This document shows, in pieces, positions 46,466 to 58,538 of a stretch of DNA of 64,000 bases. Each line of letters opens with the position of its first letter. Position 1 is the stretch's first letter. Both the position numbers and the translations under genes were made by a program. The notes beneath the pieces are model-generated. The model was given only the letters and a program-made list of their open reading frames with translations, was not told the origin of the DNA and made no database searches. The stretch comes from Ignelater luminosus (Eukaryota; Arthropoda; Insecta; Coleoptera; Elateridae): assembly GCA_011009095.1 (NCBI GenBank), contig VTPC01004599.1, positions 26,797-90,796 on the forward strand. The letters are read 5' to 3'.

Positions 46466-46835
46466 TCTTTATTTCTTAATTAAAAACAAACGCAGCTGTT
46501 TATAGACACAAAGGGCCATTTGCTATCTTTTTATTACAAGAACTTTTGAACAGGGCCGGCCTCAACAAGGAATGCACCATAAGGCAACTTCAGATTTTTG
46601 CGCCCTTGAACCTTATACCAAGCAATATTAAAATTCTTTCTGTCTAGAAGACCTAAAGGTCTTAAAACAAGAATAACTGTAGAATGAAATATTTAAGACA
46701 CCAGGTCTCCCCATGTTTTTAGTATTTATTCCGCTAAAACTAAATAATAGTTATTTATGTACCTAGGGAATAAAGTGAGATGTTAATTCCAAAGTTGTAA
46801 GTTGTTTTCAATTAGTGGGTCAACAAACTTAGTCA
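46463..46835 (+). repeat. Right copy of the duplicated segment
   Basis: Partner of 44468-44850. It begins directly after the LINE tail, includes the second hAT left terminus at 46551 and continues into the rest of the hAT element. Confidence 0.8.
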
Positions 46836-47778
46836 AAAGTCAAACTCTAACAATTCAAACAGCGCAAGGAGTAAACACAGGTGTAAAAATCTAGACGTTT
46901 TAAGGCATGGTCTTGTCTGTCCAAATCTAACCCTAGAACCATATCATTGCTTTGTGCGAATTGCTGAATCGAAATCATAATAAATAATAAAATTCCTTTA
47001 AGCTAAAGAGTTTCTCCTGTAGTTTTATTTGAATTACCAGAAGTAAAATGTAATGAGAGAAAACAACTCGACTTTTTTCCACACGACGCTTAGTTATCAG
47101 TTGTGTGAGAAAAAGTCGAGTATTTTTTTCATCAAATTAAAATGAACCCACAGTACATTTCAAGATAGGAAAAATGCTAAACATTGATATTCGAGAAGAT
47201 CAAAACGTGCCCAGTTCAGAGCTAGTCTACTTAATATAAAAATTACCAAAAATGTATCGACACTTTCTGCTTCCGCTTTCCTTCGAAAGCAGAAAGTTGA
47301 ATAGAGGAAAAAAATCAAAAAATCGTTCATACGTTCATTAGTGAACCAAATCGTCTCAAATCAAGAAGTAATTCTATTGTATGCTTCATCTTAATCGAAA
47401 TTCTGTATAAAATCTATCCCATCTACAAGCACTTTGAGCTAATTTCATGTAGATTTCATTTGTGCAGGAACAGAAAGTCTTGGTTCATATTTGCCTTTCC
47501 TTTTCAAATCTAAGTAGTACTGGGCATGGACGCACTCCCTTTGCTAAAACGTGTCATTAGAAACAGACAAACATTGGATTGGTTGGCATCAATGGTATTA
47601 GTTATGACTAGCAGATTCATAGTTTTTCCACTTATTTTCCAACTTTTATTAAGCAAAACACTGGGCAGGACCCGTGTCGGTGGTCTCTAAATTTTTATAT
47701 CTTTCTAACGCTTTAGTCTGTGTGCCCTGAGACAGTTGGCTTTCTGATCTAATATCCGAGGCCGGCTCTGCATTTGAA

Positions 47779-48640
47779 TCCATTCTCTATTCTATCCAAG
47801 CAAGCAGTTTAAGAATCTACTGATAAGACTCTACCAAACACAATCTGCAGGTTTGGTCTTTTTGGGATAAATATGACGACGCAGCTGGAAAAGAATCAGA
47901 TTGACCCGAAAAACCTGAGAGGTCCAAAAAATCCGACAGTCGAATTACCCGAAAAGATTGGCAATGACAAACGTAAAAATACCGTCGAAAAGCTTAATTT
48001 ACCCAAATCTTGATCACATTTTTCACATCCCCTCGACAATATGTTCTTTAACCTTCATGTTATAAATAATTCATCGATCAAATCAGGGTGCAACCAAGAA
48101 TGTTAAATTAATTTTTTGTTAATCATTATTTAGGTTCTATTAAGTATTATCTTCATTATTATTTATATTTATTCAGTAAATCATTAAAACTGAATACTTG
48201 AAATACTCAAGGTATGCTTAGGCTGGTAGATTCTATATAATCAAAGAAAAATGCTGTATTTAAATTGTTTCAATAACACTAATAGATAAAGATTTTGTTA
48301 CGGGAAAAATGCTGAATCCAAATATGTCATCCACCATTTCTTTTGTAATTGTTGGTTTTTACCCCAAATTAGCATATCCTGCCCCTTACATTTATTTCTT
48401 TGAATTTCTAGTGTTCTGAGCCGCTTTAAACCACAATACTTCTTTAACAATATGTTTTTATTCACTCAATAACGAATTAGCTTAAATAAATGTGATTTTA
48501 AGGGCTAACCTGATGACTTGGGGTTTCCCGTCAATGAGTAATTTTTGGGTTTTACGCGTGTTTAGGAATGACGCGTTATGTCCTAAAGCGTTCATTTTCT
48601 TACTATCGTTTCTAAAAAGCATATACATTTTAACATTACA
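47779..48640. other. No gene recognised
   Basis: A short stretch near 47890-47990 (GACCCGAAAAACCTGAGAGG, CCGACAGTCGAATTACCCGA) recalls the 9-base CCCGA repeat. The rest is AT-rich without recognisable content. Confidence 0.45.
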
Positions 48641-50098
48641 ATGCCACGCAACTGTGTGAATAGTCCTGACAACTTGCAACTTTCAAGCTTCAAAAAAGAA
48701 ATAAAACCCTGCTCATCAAAAAAAGTTATGAACTGTACTTCGGGTGTAAAATTTGAGATCATGATAAGGTTTGGGCTCCACATATCTGCTGTTCAACATG
48801 TGTCTCCAAGCTCACAAGTTGACTGAATGGAAAATCTTGTCACATGCCGTTTGCAGCTCCGATGATATGGAGAAAGCCAAGGAACCATTCTTCAGCCTAC
48901 TACTTTTGTACAACTAAAATCGCTGGCATATCGAATAAGTCAAGAAGTAAAATAAAATATCCATCCTGACCACTAGATGATCTCGAGGACCAAGAAAACA
49001 GGTAAACGGACCCTGACTTTGTTGACATGTCCGAGGAGCCTCATAAAATAAGCCGAGGATGAAATTTATTAGACAAGGGGGCAAGAATCTGCATAGTCCG
49101 TAGTAGGCTACTAGAACTGCAGCATCTATTTTTAAAAAAAGATGACCTGGTATTCTGCAATGGTGTCAACGCTTTACTAGAGACAATGGGTCAGCATCAC
49201 AATCCAGAAGAGTGTATACTCTTTATAGATTCCTCAAAAATGAGCCTTGAAACTGTTCTCCTTTATAATGGAAATGAAGATCCTTCTATTTCCATTGCTC
49301 ATGCTATCCGCATGAAGGAGTTTTATGAAAGCATGAAGCTACTACTGCATAAAACAGAGTACCAGAGACTTCAATGGCAAATTTGTGCGGATTTAAAAGT
49401 TGTAGCCCTAGAACTGGCTTTATTGTTGGGGTACACGAAATTTTGACAGAAAAAATCATTATATTAAGAAGTAATGGCCAGAATGGAGTAACCTTACTCC
49501 TGGAATTAAAAATGTTATTTGGAGCCTCTCGTTAACTCAAAAAAATTCTGCTGCCATCTCTTCACATCAAGTTGGGATTGATGAAAAACTTCGTAAAGGT
49601 GATTAACAAAGATGGTGAAGGTTTCCTTTATAAAAAAAAATTTCCAAAATAAGTACAGCTAAAATAAAACAGGGAATATTTGTGGGGCCCCAAATGAGAG
49701 ATGCCAGTCTTGACAATACCTTAGACGAAAGAGAAGCAGTTCTTCAAAACTGTGGCGCCAAACTTCCTTGGGAATACAAAAACTGAAAGTTATGACTAGC
49801 TGGTTAATGAACTGCTTGCAAAATTACAAAGATTGGGAGCAAATATGTCCCTGAAGATTCTTTTCCTCTATTCACATCTGGATTTTTTTCCAAAAATCTT
49901 GGTGATGTGAGCGATGAACATGGTGAGAGATTTCACCAAAATATCACTCAAATTGAATCACGCTGCAAGGGAAAATGGAGTAAAGACATGTTTGCGGACT
50001 ACTGCCAGGGTCTTAAAAGAGATGCACCAGCAACGAAATACAGGCAAACGTCGAATAGAAATAAGACCTGTCCACTAAAAATCTGCACTGAGTTATAA
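48641..50098 (+). pseudogene. Degenerate copy of a multicopy arthropod protein family
   Basis: It starts MPRNCVNSPDN and continues through broken frames. The best preserved piece is 49186-49446: MGQHHNPEECILFIDSSKMS, ETVLLYNGNEDPSISIAHAI, LQWQICADLKVVALELALLL then GYTKF. Later pieces read LPSLHIKLGLMKNFVKVINK, MSLKILFLYSHLDFFPKNLG and VSDEHGERFHQNITQIESRC-KGKWSKDMFADYCQGLKRDAP (49907-50098). From memory this wording matches an uncharacterised protein family found in many copies in arthropod genomes, with an N-terminal zinc-binding-like region, here apparently deleted after residue 11. Function is unknown to me. About half a dozen stops and frameshifts. No introns are visible. It may be a passenger or product of a mobile element. 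Confidence 0.7.
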
Positions 50099-50559
50099 AT
50101 TGAACAAAAAATTATTTTATTATAAGTTTTATATAACAAAAACCAGTAACGAAATACAAAAAAGTACAACATGACATGGAACGCCGACAGCTGACGTTCT
50201 TTTGTTTTCCGATATAATATGTTAGTAGCCTACTTAATTTAATTCAAACTTAGTGCAGATTATGTTTTATAAATGAATTATCTTATATTATGTACCTTTA
50301 TCATTCCATAAAAAATTAAAATTTCTGATATCTCGAACGCGTTTTACTCAAAAACCTTACGTGCTGGGATAACTTAAAAAGCAGATTTGGAATCAGCAAA
50401 CAAAATTCGATAAGAATCGCTCTCTTTAGTTGATGTAACATTCAAAAAGTTTAATTTTGTATATAAGTGTAATAGGAACACCGGAAACATACTGGAAAGA
50501 CAGTAGATATTTTAAAGGCAACAGTATCGGTGGAGATTAGGAGATCAGGAAGTATACCA

Positions 50560-51720
50560 TGAGCTACAATACAATCAGTGATAGGATTATTTCAAAAATA
50601 AACGCAATTTCCTATAACCTCATTGTTATTCAAATCTATGGTCCAAGATCTCAATCAAGTAAACAAAAGTGAAGCAGTTTTCCAAGGAATTACAGCAACT
50701 TATAAATATCAAATCGAGAAATAGCTGCATCATATAAGAAGATTATACTCTTGGAAACATCCAAATTCTACTTCTCATGTCAACTAAATTAATTACATTC
50801 CATCTGTAAAAAATGTCAAAACGTATCCGAGAGCAGAATGTGATTTAAACCAACAGTTAGTATATCTCTAATTAACAAGTTGAATCTTAAACTGAAACAA
50901 CAAACAAACCCAATAAACAGTTTGGTAATCAATAAAAATGGCCATAGCCAAGACACTGTAAGATCAAAATAAGGTAAACCTTATTCCTAAACAACCACGG
51001 ATAACTGCAAAGATAGAAAAAAATAAAAGAAACTGATCTTGAAACTATTTAAGATTTATGTAGATACTTCGATAAATAAATAGGAAAAAACAACTTACTT
51101 GTAAAAAGGACTACAAAAATATGTGATAAGAACTGTAGGAATATGTTGATCGAGAAAACACAAACAAGAGGGGTGTCTAAAATTGATTACATTTTAAAAA
51201 TTTGGAAGAAGTGCTGTGACGATTTGCTTCTTCAGTGAAGAACAAGACGATATACCCATAAATTATAAAAAATAACAATGCAAGATGAAAGTGCAGTAGG
51301 CACTTCTGGAAAAGCCATTGCAGACTTAATTGGTTCTGAAATCATCACAATGATCAAGATCGATTTCCTTTACATAACATGCGAAGAAATATGAAATGGC
51401 CAAAAGACTGGTATAACTAACTTAGCTGTTTATGTATAAATGCAACAACTGCAGGTTGGTAGCCTTAGCACCTTATGCTAGCGAAATTTCCGTTTACATT
51501 ATAAATGAAAGATGCAATTGTTAAAGAACATACAGGGCTTATGAAAGAAAAAAGAACCTTTGAGCAAAAATTAAAGTCGTCGATAAAGAGAATGCACATC
51601 TGCTTATTAGACTATAAGAAAGTGTTCGATGCCACAGCATCTAAATCATTTTTTCTAGGAACAATACAAAAATACTGATAGCCTGGGCTAAATCCAAAAC
51701 AGATAAAATTGCATCTGAAA
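50560..51720 (+). pseudogene. Strongly decayed LINE
   Basis: Near 50575 one frame reads SDRIISKINAISYNLIVIQI-YGPRSQS, the IQ-Y-P block of a LINE endonuclease. Near 51540-51640 another reads LMKEKRTFEQKLKSSIKRMH then ICLLDYKKVFDATASKSFF, the reverse transcriptase block with the first catalytic Asp (usual form LDFKKAFDS). The sequence between is too degraded to read. Same orientation as the LINE at 52.8 kb. Confidence 0.55.
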
Positions 51721-51978
51721 TGTTCAGGAAGAAAATATTAAAAAATACCGCGGACCAATCAAAGAGCCAACGAGTCTATTTTGGCCAAACTTGATATTAT
51801 CCAATACTTTTCTTCAGTAGTATAGAAACAGATTCCTAAATTCTATGGCCACATTACAATCTTTTAGTATCACTGAGTACATTATTTAGCTTTTGCGGCC
51901 GAAAACTGGTATGAAAGGAAAAAGTGTTTTCAATATTTCTCATCACCAAGCTTCTATTTTCTAACGCAGTGTCAGGAT

Positions 51979-52527
51979 GTGTCGCAACATTTCTACTTAG
52001 CCACGTTTCGTCTTACATCAACAGCAGCTGCTCAACACCGGTTCAGGGTTAATTATCAAGTACAGCAGTGGCCAGGCCATGATCTAGATCCTTGTCACGG
52101 GTCGGAGCCTGTACCAACAACTCTTTCACCAGCTCCAGAAAAACTACTACGTTTGATTTCGTGTAGATGCAACCAGCACTGTGACTTGAAGATACCATCC
52201 GGGGGACAGAAAATTCCCAAGAAAAAATAATTCACCAAATAGCAGATATATAGAATGCTATAAAATTTATCGGAAGCAACACCCAACATACTAGGTGCCG
52301 ACTTAGTGAGGAAGCACCTCTAACACTAGTAAAAACTAGTTAATAACAACGACTTCCCTCGACAAAATAAGAGTTTGGAGAAAAAAGATAGAGAAAGAAA
52401 ATCAGTTAAATTTTACAAGAAATCCTAGTTACGCCTCTGGATGCAAGACTTGTAATTGCTTTAAGTGTAAGCAAGCAGGCCTACTGTGCTTAGCAATGTG
52501 TATTACTAATAAGTGTGAAGGCTGATC
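51979..52527 (+). pseudogene. Degenerate protein with a cysteine-rich CXC-like region
   Basis: The frame 51979-52230 reads TAAAQHRFRVNYQVQQWPGH then LSPAPEKLLRLISCRCNQHC. After a disrupted stretch, another frame at about 52438-52526 gives SGCKTCNCFKCKQAGLLCLA followed by MCITNKCEG and a stop. The pattern H-x-x-RV-x-x-QVQ-W, LSP-APE-LL-ISC-C, then C-x-x-C-x-C-x-x-CKxAGLxC-xxxC recalls a multicopy uncharacterised arthropod protein family with a cysteine-rich, possibly zinc-binding segment. The part between, 52231-52437, is not readable in one frame. I cannot assign a function. Confidence 0.6.
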
Positions 52528-52799
52528 AAGTGAGAATTCGGCTGAATTTGACATTCTGAATGGTTTTTGTGTATTTTATTCTTTTCCTCTGCAGATATAT
52601 TTTTTGGGAAATCACCACTTTTATCGGCTAAAATTGCAATTTCGATTGCACATCGAGCAACAGACATTTCTAAGTCATAGTAAAACCAGATTTTTATGTC
52701 TCATAACTCTCTAACAACAATGAACAACATGGCGATGAATATGGGAAAGAGAATAGATAAAACAATTAAGGAAAAAACAAGAAAAGATAGTAGGAAAGA

Positions 52800-55472
52800 A
52801 AAGGAAGAAAATAGAACAAGGAAAACAGATAAACATTATAGAAAGATAAGAATAGACACAGAGAATGTAAGAAATGATTAAACACCAAGTAGAAGTTTTG
52901 GCCAATAGAATAAAAGACGTTGCAAAGAATGAATATATAAATGAAAGAATATTAAACATAGAAATAAAACTATTAGAAGAAACATGGACTATGATAATAG
53001 CATATGGAGAAAACAAAGATGCAAGAAAAGATGAAAAAGACAAACTTTTTGAGAAGTTACAAAAAGAAATAGATGAAGACGGAGAAAATATAATGGTTAT
53101 AAGAGATCTAAATGGAAGAGTAGGAAAACATAATGAAGGTATAGAAGAATACTTAGGAAAAGAAGGAGAACCAACTAAAAACAATAATGAAGAAAGAATA
53201 ATAGAAATAAGCAAGAAAATAAGTTAGTGATACCAAATACAAAATTCAAGCATAAAGATAACCATAAATTTACCAGGGTCGAAGAAAGCAGGAAGGAGAA
53301 GTCAATTATAGATTACTTTCTAATAAGTAAACATAAATGAAAAAATGCACAAGATGTAAAAGTAACACGATAAGCAGAGATAGGAAGCAATCATTACCTA
53401 GTAAAGGAAAAGCAGAAATCAATGTAGATAAAAGAAGAGAGAAAACACAAGAAAAAATCGAAAGCTATGAACTGAAAATAGAGGAATATCAAAGAATATA
53501 TAATGAAATATTACACACAAAATTCAATGAATTGGAACCTACATACGAGGTAGAAGAAAAATGGAAGAATTTCAAAAATATTATACTAAATGCTGGCAGT
53601 GCAAAGCTGCGGAAAAACGAAAATAACAAACAAAAAAATTAAAAGGACGGAATGGTGGAATACAGAAATAAAATCAAAAATTAAACAGCAAAAACAAGCA
53701 TGGACAAGATATCTAAACACGAGGAAGACAGAAGACTTCGAAAAATACAATGAAATACGAAAAGAAGTAAAAACAAAGATTAAGAAAGCGAAACAAGAAT
53801 CCTGAATAAAATTTGGTCAAAAGATGACAGAAAACTACAGGGATAACCAGAAACTTTTTTACGGAATCCTAAAGCAACTTAGACAGAAAAACGAATATAA
53901 CATGATGAATATAAGAGGAAAAGATGGAAATATAATCACAGAAGAAAATCAAATAATGGAAAGGTACAGACAGTATTTTGAAATACTAACAAAGTCGGAA
54001 ATAACCACAGCGGAAACGCAGGAGGAGATAAACGATAATGAAGAAATAGAACAAATACAAGAAAAAGAAGTAATAGACGCCACACAAAAGTTAAAATTGG
54101 GGAAAGTACCAGGAATAGACAATATAACACCGGAAATGATAAGGTATATGGGAGAAAAAGGAATAACACAACTTCAGAATTATTGAACGAAATAATGAAG
54201 ACTACAAAAGTGCCAGTTGAATAGAATGTAGGAATCATATCACGTATACACAAGAAAGGAGATAAAAGAGTCTGTGAGAATTATAGAGGAATAACGCTTA
54301 CAAGTGTACCTACAAACGTATTTACAAGAATAATCGAAAAAGAATTAGGAATAAGATCAAAAATACAATAGAAGAGACCCAATGTGAATTTAGAAGTGGG
54401 AGAAGCACGCAAGACCTAATATTTACGATAAGACAAATAAGCGAAAAAGTTAGAAATAAAAACAGAGAAATACATATGTACTTTATTGACTTAGAAAAAG
54501 CATTTGATAGGATAAGAAGAGAAGATATATTGAAAGCACTAGAAAGAAGAGGTATAGATAAAAGGAATATTGAAGTAATGAAATCAATGTACAAAAATAA
54601 CAGCAACATAGTTAGAACCAACAATGAAGAATCAAAAAATTCGAAACAAAGATAGGAGTTAAACAAGGATGTGTGTTGAGCCCTCTTTTATTCTCAGTAG
54701 TATTAGACAAAACAACAAAAGAAACAAAGAGCAAAGAAAAAGGTGAAGACATTAAAATTGGGATATTTACAAATGGAACAAATAGAAATAAACGAACTTA
54801 TGTTTGCAGATGATATAGCTATAAAGGCAGATACAGAAAATAATCCACAGCACAATCTAGAAGTGTTAGAACAAGAATTGAAGAAAATAAACATGAAGAT
54901 AAATATAGAGAAAACAAAAAGCATGATAATGTCAAAAGAAAATAAATCACATAATATACGACTACAAGAAAAACAAATAGAACAAGTAAAAAGTTTTAAA
55001 TATTTGGGATCAATAATTGAAAGTAATGGAAAAATAGAAAAAGAAATCAACTAAACAGAAGTAGTTAAAACAGTGTTAAGACCGACAATCATGTATAGCA
55101 GCGAAATATGGACGTTAACAGAGAAATCTAAAACACGCCTGAATGCAATGGAAATGAGATTCTTAAGACGTACAGAAAATAAAACTGAGAGAGACAGGAT
55201 AAAAATGATGAATATCGGAGAAAACTACAAATAGAACCCAATTAAGGTGGTTTGGACACGTGTGTCGTATGACAAAAGATAGACTAGTAAAAAGGGTGTA
55301 TGAGTCGCGAGTGCTGGGTAAAAACAAAAAAGGAAGACCCAGAAAAACATGGAATGACAGTGTGCGAAAAGAAGCAGAGAAAAAGGGAATACAATGGGAA
55401 GGAATCAAACAGGTAGCCCAGGACAGAAAACTATGGAAAGAAAAGTGTAAAAGAAACCAACCAACTCATTGA
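52800..55472 (+). pseudogene. LINE with endonuclease and reverse transcriptase, purine-rich
   Basis: Frames in order. Endonuclease: NEYINERILNIEIKLLEETW, MIIAYGENKDARKDEKDKLF, NIMVIRDLNGRVGKHNEGIE (52874-53227; the usual GDLN is RDLN here). Linker: RTEWWNTEIKSKIKQQKQAW. Before the fingers: GKVPGIDNITPEMIRYMGEK. Fingers and palm: RVCENYRGITLTSV, then YFIDLEKAFDRI, GVKQGCVLSPLLFSVVLD, and INELMFADDIAIKA with the intact FADD box at 54803-54814. C-terminus: RWFGHVCRMTKDRLVKRVYE and GKNKKGRPRKTWNDSVRKEA (55260-55472), ending THstop. There are several frameshifts, so it is not functional, but it is the best preserved LINE here. The plus strand is extremely A-rich. Clade is RTE or Jockey-like by wording; I cannot decide. 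Confidence 0.9.
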
Positions 55473-57722
55473 CTACTGGGTACTAGTAGTATCATATGCA
55501 AAGTGTCCCCTTTTGGGGAAGTATTTCCAAGTAAGAGTAATTTTCTCCTAACTAATAACACTAAACTATAAGAAAAAGCTGTCCTTAGAAATTACACCTC
55601 AATCAGTTTTGCTGATTGTTATACAAATACAGCAGATGGGGCAAATCAATATTTTCCAATTTCCAAAAGCGGCTACAGAAAACTCGCTTACTTGATGTTG
55701 CACACAACAAGGAATCGGATCATCCTGATCATTATTTTAATGTCAGTATCTGAAAGCATGACCTCGTCCGACTTGACTGGAAAAACTAGTCGCAGTGGAC
55801 TAGCTAACCAAAAAGATCACAAAGCCCTTATGCAGATCTGTAGTAGGATGCAGAAATTCTTTGTTTTACATTCCATTTGTTCATGAACTTGACCACATCC
55901 AATTTTAAATCCAAGTAAAGCAGATGCACATAGTACAATCTAAAGATTCATAAATGAACATGACTAATTCTGACATTCTTTTGCTTAAAGCTTGTTAGAA
56001 TGTTAAATATTCTTGACTATAGGAACTCGTATTTGACCATGAGCTTCGGTAGCACCCTTTCAGAAGTTTTTTGAACATTAGATTTGATAACGGTGCAGTC
56101 AAGATAAATAATGATAAGAATGAAATCAAGCTGCAACCAAATCGTTTGCCACTGTAAGTTATTATTGTCCTAGCTAAATTGTTGAACTGCGGTAAGAGGA
56201 GCAAACATGTGTGCTAAATCAAGTACAGAACGGAAAAGGCAAAGAATGAATGAATGAAGAAGGTCAAATACTTGCTGAAACAATCAGCGATGTAGTTATC
56301 AATTTCAGGTATATAACAAATGTATTGTGTCCAGATGCCTATGATGGAAGCCAATCAATGGGCATCAGTAGTCACACCATAGGCAAAGTTTCCTTTTGGA
56401 ATTCGTGTTTTTGGGTTTGGCATGCTACTTCTATTGAAACTAGACACGTAATTCAAGGTGGACACTGGTCTCACCAAAAACTCTAGATTCCAGAAGACTG
56501 TTTCTAGATTCTTAGAAAATTGCTCCTACTTTAGCAATATTTTGTTTTTTCTTGTCCACCTACATTGCATCTAAAGTCTAAGTTGCCTCTTACATTTCTG
56601 CAAAATATCGTACGTGAAGGAAAGAAGAAAAACTATGAGTTTCAAGGTAGCTCGTCAACCAAGGATGGGAATTTTAGAAAAGTGTAAATATAAAGATAGG
56701 ATAAGAGATAATTCGAGTCGTGCGGACTTCTGTTCTACCTGCACCAACTAAAAAATACCACAAGAAACGTTCCGTTTGCTGTGGTACTTGGTCTTTGCTT
56801 GTGTAATGGTCTTGCTGTTCCATCAGTCTGAGGCTCGATTGCATTTCACTTTATTCTTCCACCTCTAATAACCTGGTTATTCGGGGTCCACAGGCGCCGG
56901 GTGGAATTCTCCTTTCTCCTATTTCCTTCTTTCCAGACAATCTGTATATGGGACGTGCACAGGTTCTAAGCTAACTCCTCTTCCAGCACTCCTTGTTGAA
57001 CGATCACACCGTTATATTGTCGATTGGTGTATGCTCTCTATCTTCTCCTGGTGGTTACGCTTTCTTATACCTCTCGGGTCGACGAATCGTACAGCCATCT
57101 GATCTATTCTCAACAGAGCGAAATAAGAAAATGAATTTGTGAAAAGGTTCGATTTCACCACCAAGTTATTCTAAGCTTTTTTCTTATCCAACGAACTTTA
57201 TCAACTCAACAGTGCAGACCGCTAGTCTAGTTACGTGTTTACCTGAAACAAAAAACCCGGACTTTTATTCCGTCCATTTTAGAAAAACGGACTTTTTTTT
57301 GATGCGGTGGTACGTGGAAAGGACATCCACACATAGTGACTGATTTGGGGTATAATGCCGATTTAAATTGCAATTTGGAAGCACGCCCGTAACCACAAGT
57401 AAATTTAAGAGCCGACAAACTTTCTTGTCGTTTGGCGTCCTTTTTACAGACTAATTTAAATGCGTTTATTTCCAGAACAGGTAAAAATACTTTCAGAGCT
57501 CTTGCCTTCCCCTACTTAAAGGTGTCCTTGGAAAGTATAAACCGAAAAGTTCTTCTAATAACAACAGAGAAAGTCGATCATAAAAAGCGTCTGTGATTTT
57601 TGAAAGCATAAAAAATTAAACTGGTGGGTGGTCTGTTAATGATTATTAATACTAGAGAGGCCTACTCGCGAGCGAAATCAAAGAGTAGAGTATGTTTCCT
57701 AATTGTAGGGGTTTGAATGGGG
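55473..57722. other. No gene recognised
   Basis: Directly after the LINE stop is a probable 3' untranslated part, including the hairpin CCCCTTTTGGGG at 55507-55518. Further on nothing is recognised except the hairpin at 56753-56789. The segment 56700-57120 is less AT-rich than average and may belong to an unrecognised repeat. Confidence 0.45.
56753..56789. repeat. Short imperfect hairpin
   Basis: Left arm AAATACCACAAGAAACG (56753-56769) and, on the minus strand, AAGTACCACAGCAAACG (56773-56789): 14 of 17 positions agree, with a three-base loop. Confidence 0.6.
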
Positions 57723-58227
57723 ATGAACATGGAGATAGTGAAAGCAGTTGCAGGAGCAAAGGCAGAGGATGTGGCAGACTTAATAAGGAAATTGTAGGTT
57801 AAACGGGAAAGAGAATCGGTAAGTTAGTGATAGATAACGAATGCAGTTGACAAAACAGTGTGAGGTACAGTGAAAAAAATTTTAAAGAAACTCAAGGAGT
57901 CAGGAGACAAATAATGTATAAAAGATATAAGAAGAAGACTTCTTGAAATCAAAAGACGTAAACGAACGCAAAGAAGACGTGGAAGTTTTAGAAGGTGATT
58001 TGGAAGTGGATGGAAGATTTCTTAGACTTAGACTCGGACTTACAGTTTATGAGGGGAAAACGAAAGAAGTCCGACTAGAGACAGCAATATGGGAAAATGG
58101 TAAAAGAGTATGGAACGGAAGTGTATTAGAAAAAACATTAGCTTTGCCAAATGCGGTGTCGTTTGTACCATCATCAAGTGAAAAATGTAACTGTTTTGTA
58201 ATTATCTGGACCTTATTCAGCTTTTAA
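57723..58227 (+). pseudogene. Unrecognised coding-like segment
   Basis: The frame from the ATG at about 57723 reads MGMNMEIVKAVAGAKAEDVA then DLIRKL and a stop. From 57943 a second open stretch, without an ATG, reads KSKDVNERKEDVEVLEGDLE, DGRFLRLRLGLTVYEGKTKE, RLETAIWENGKRVW and LEKTLALPNAVSFVPSSSEK. Composition and residue mixture look like real coding sequence that has decayed. I recognise no domain. It lies about 300 bases upstream of the GC-rich LINE ORF1 in the same orientation and could be an unrelated repeat or part of the same insertion. Confidence 0.35.
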
Positions 58228-58538
58228 GTTGTTGTATGGATATCAGATGCTGCTAAACTTTCAGTCTAAAGTACTGTCGGTATCACGAAGTTCAAAATGA
58301 TACTCAGAAAAGTAAATTCCAAAACTTTCCAAATTCCATCAACCATAACATGACTTCGAGCACTTTTGATACCACCACTCCTGTTGAAATATTCAATGTA
58401 CGCTTAAAAGACGACGGAAATTCTTACATCACCTTTCAATTCCCGTCTAGCCACCGAGCTAAACAGACCTGCCTTAGAGCGCTCCATACTTTGCGATAAA
58501 AGAATTCTCTACACTTCAGACTTGGTTAATCTTTTAAG

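Larger units (their letters stand above)
44572..47770. mobile_element. Compound hAT-type element containing a LINE and a duplicated 5' end
   Basis: The left terminus is CAGGACCGGCCTCAACGAGG at 44572. The right terminus on the minus strand is CAGAGCCGGCCTCGGATATT, ending at 47770. Both are flanked by the same 8 bases, CATTTGAA (44564-44571 and 47771-47778), which marks them as the two ends of one hAT insertion. Inside are a LINE (44895-46465) and a second copy of the left terminus (CAGGGCCGGCCTCAACAAGG at 46551), whose own flank CTTTTGAA matches less well. I saw no hAT transposase in 46840-47700. Confidence 0.75.

Noticed and set aside
44468..46835. LTR retrotransposon suggested by long direct repeats around a reverse transcriptase
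   Set aside because: The reverse transcriptase is of non-LTR type with a LINE-like tail, and the repeats contain hAT termini and outside flank, so they are not LTRs.
52711..53214. 167-codon minus-strand frame rich in Ser, Phe and Ile
   Set aside because: It is the complement of the purine-rich LINE endonuclease; its hydrophobicity merely reflects the T-rich strand.
54322..55050. Minus-strand membrane-protein-like frames
   Set aside because: They are shadows of the LINE palm domain on the T-rich complementary strand.
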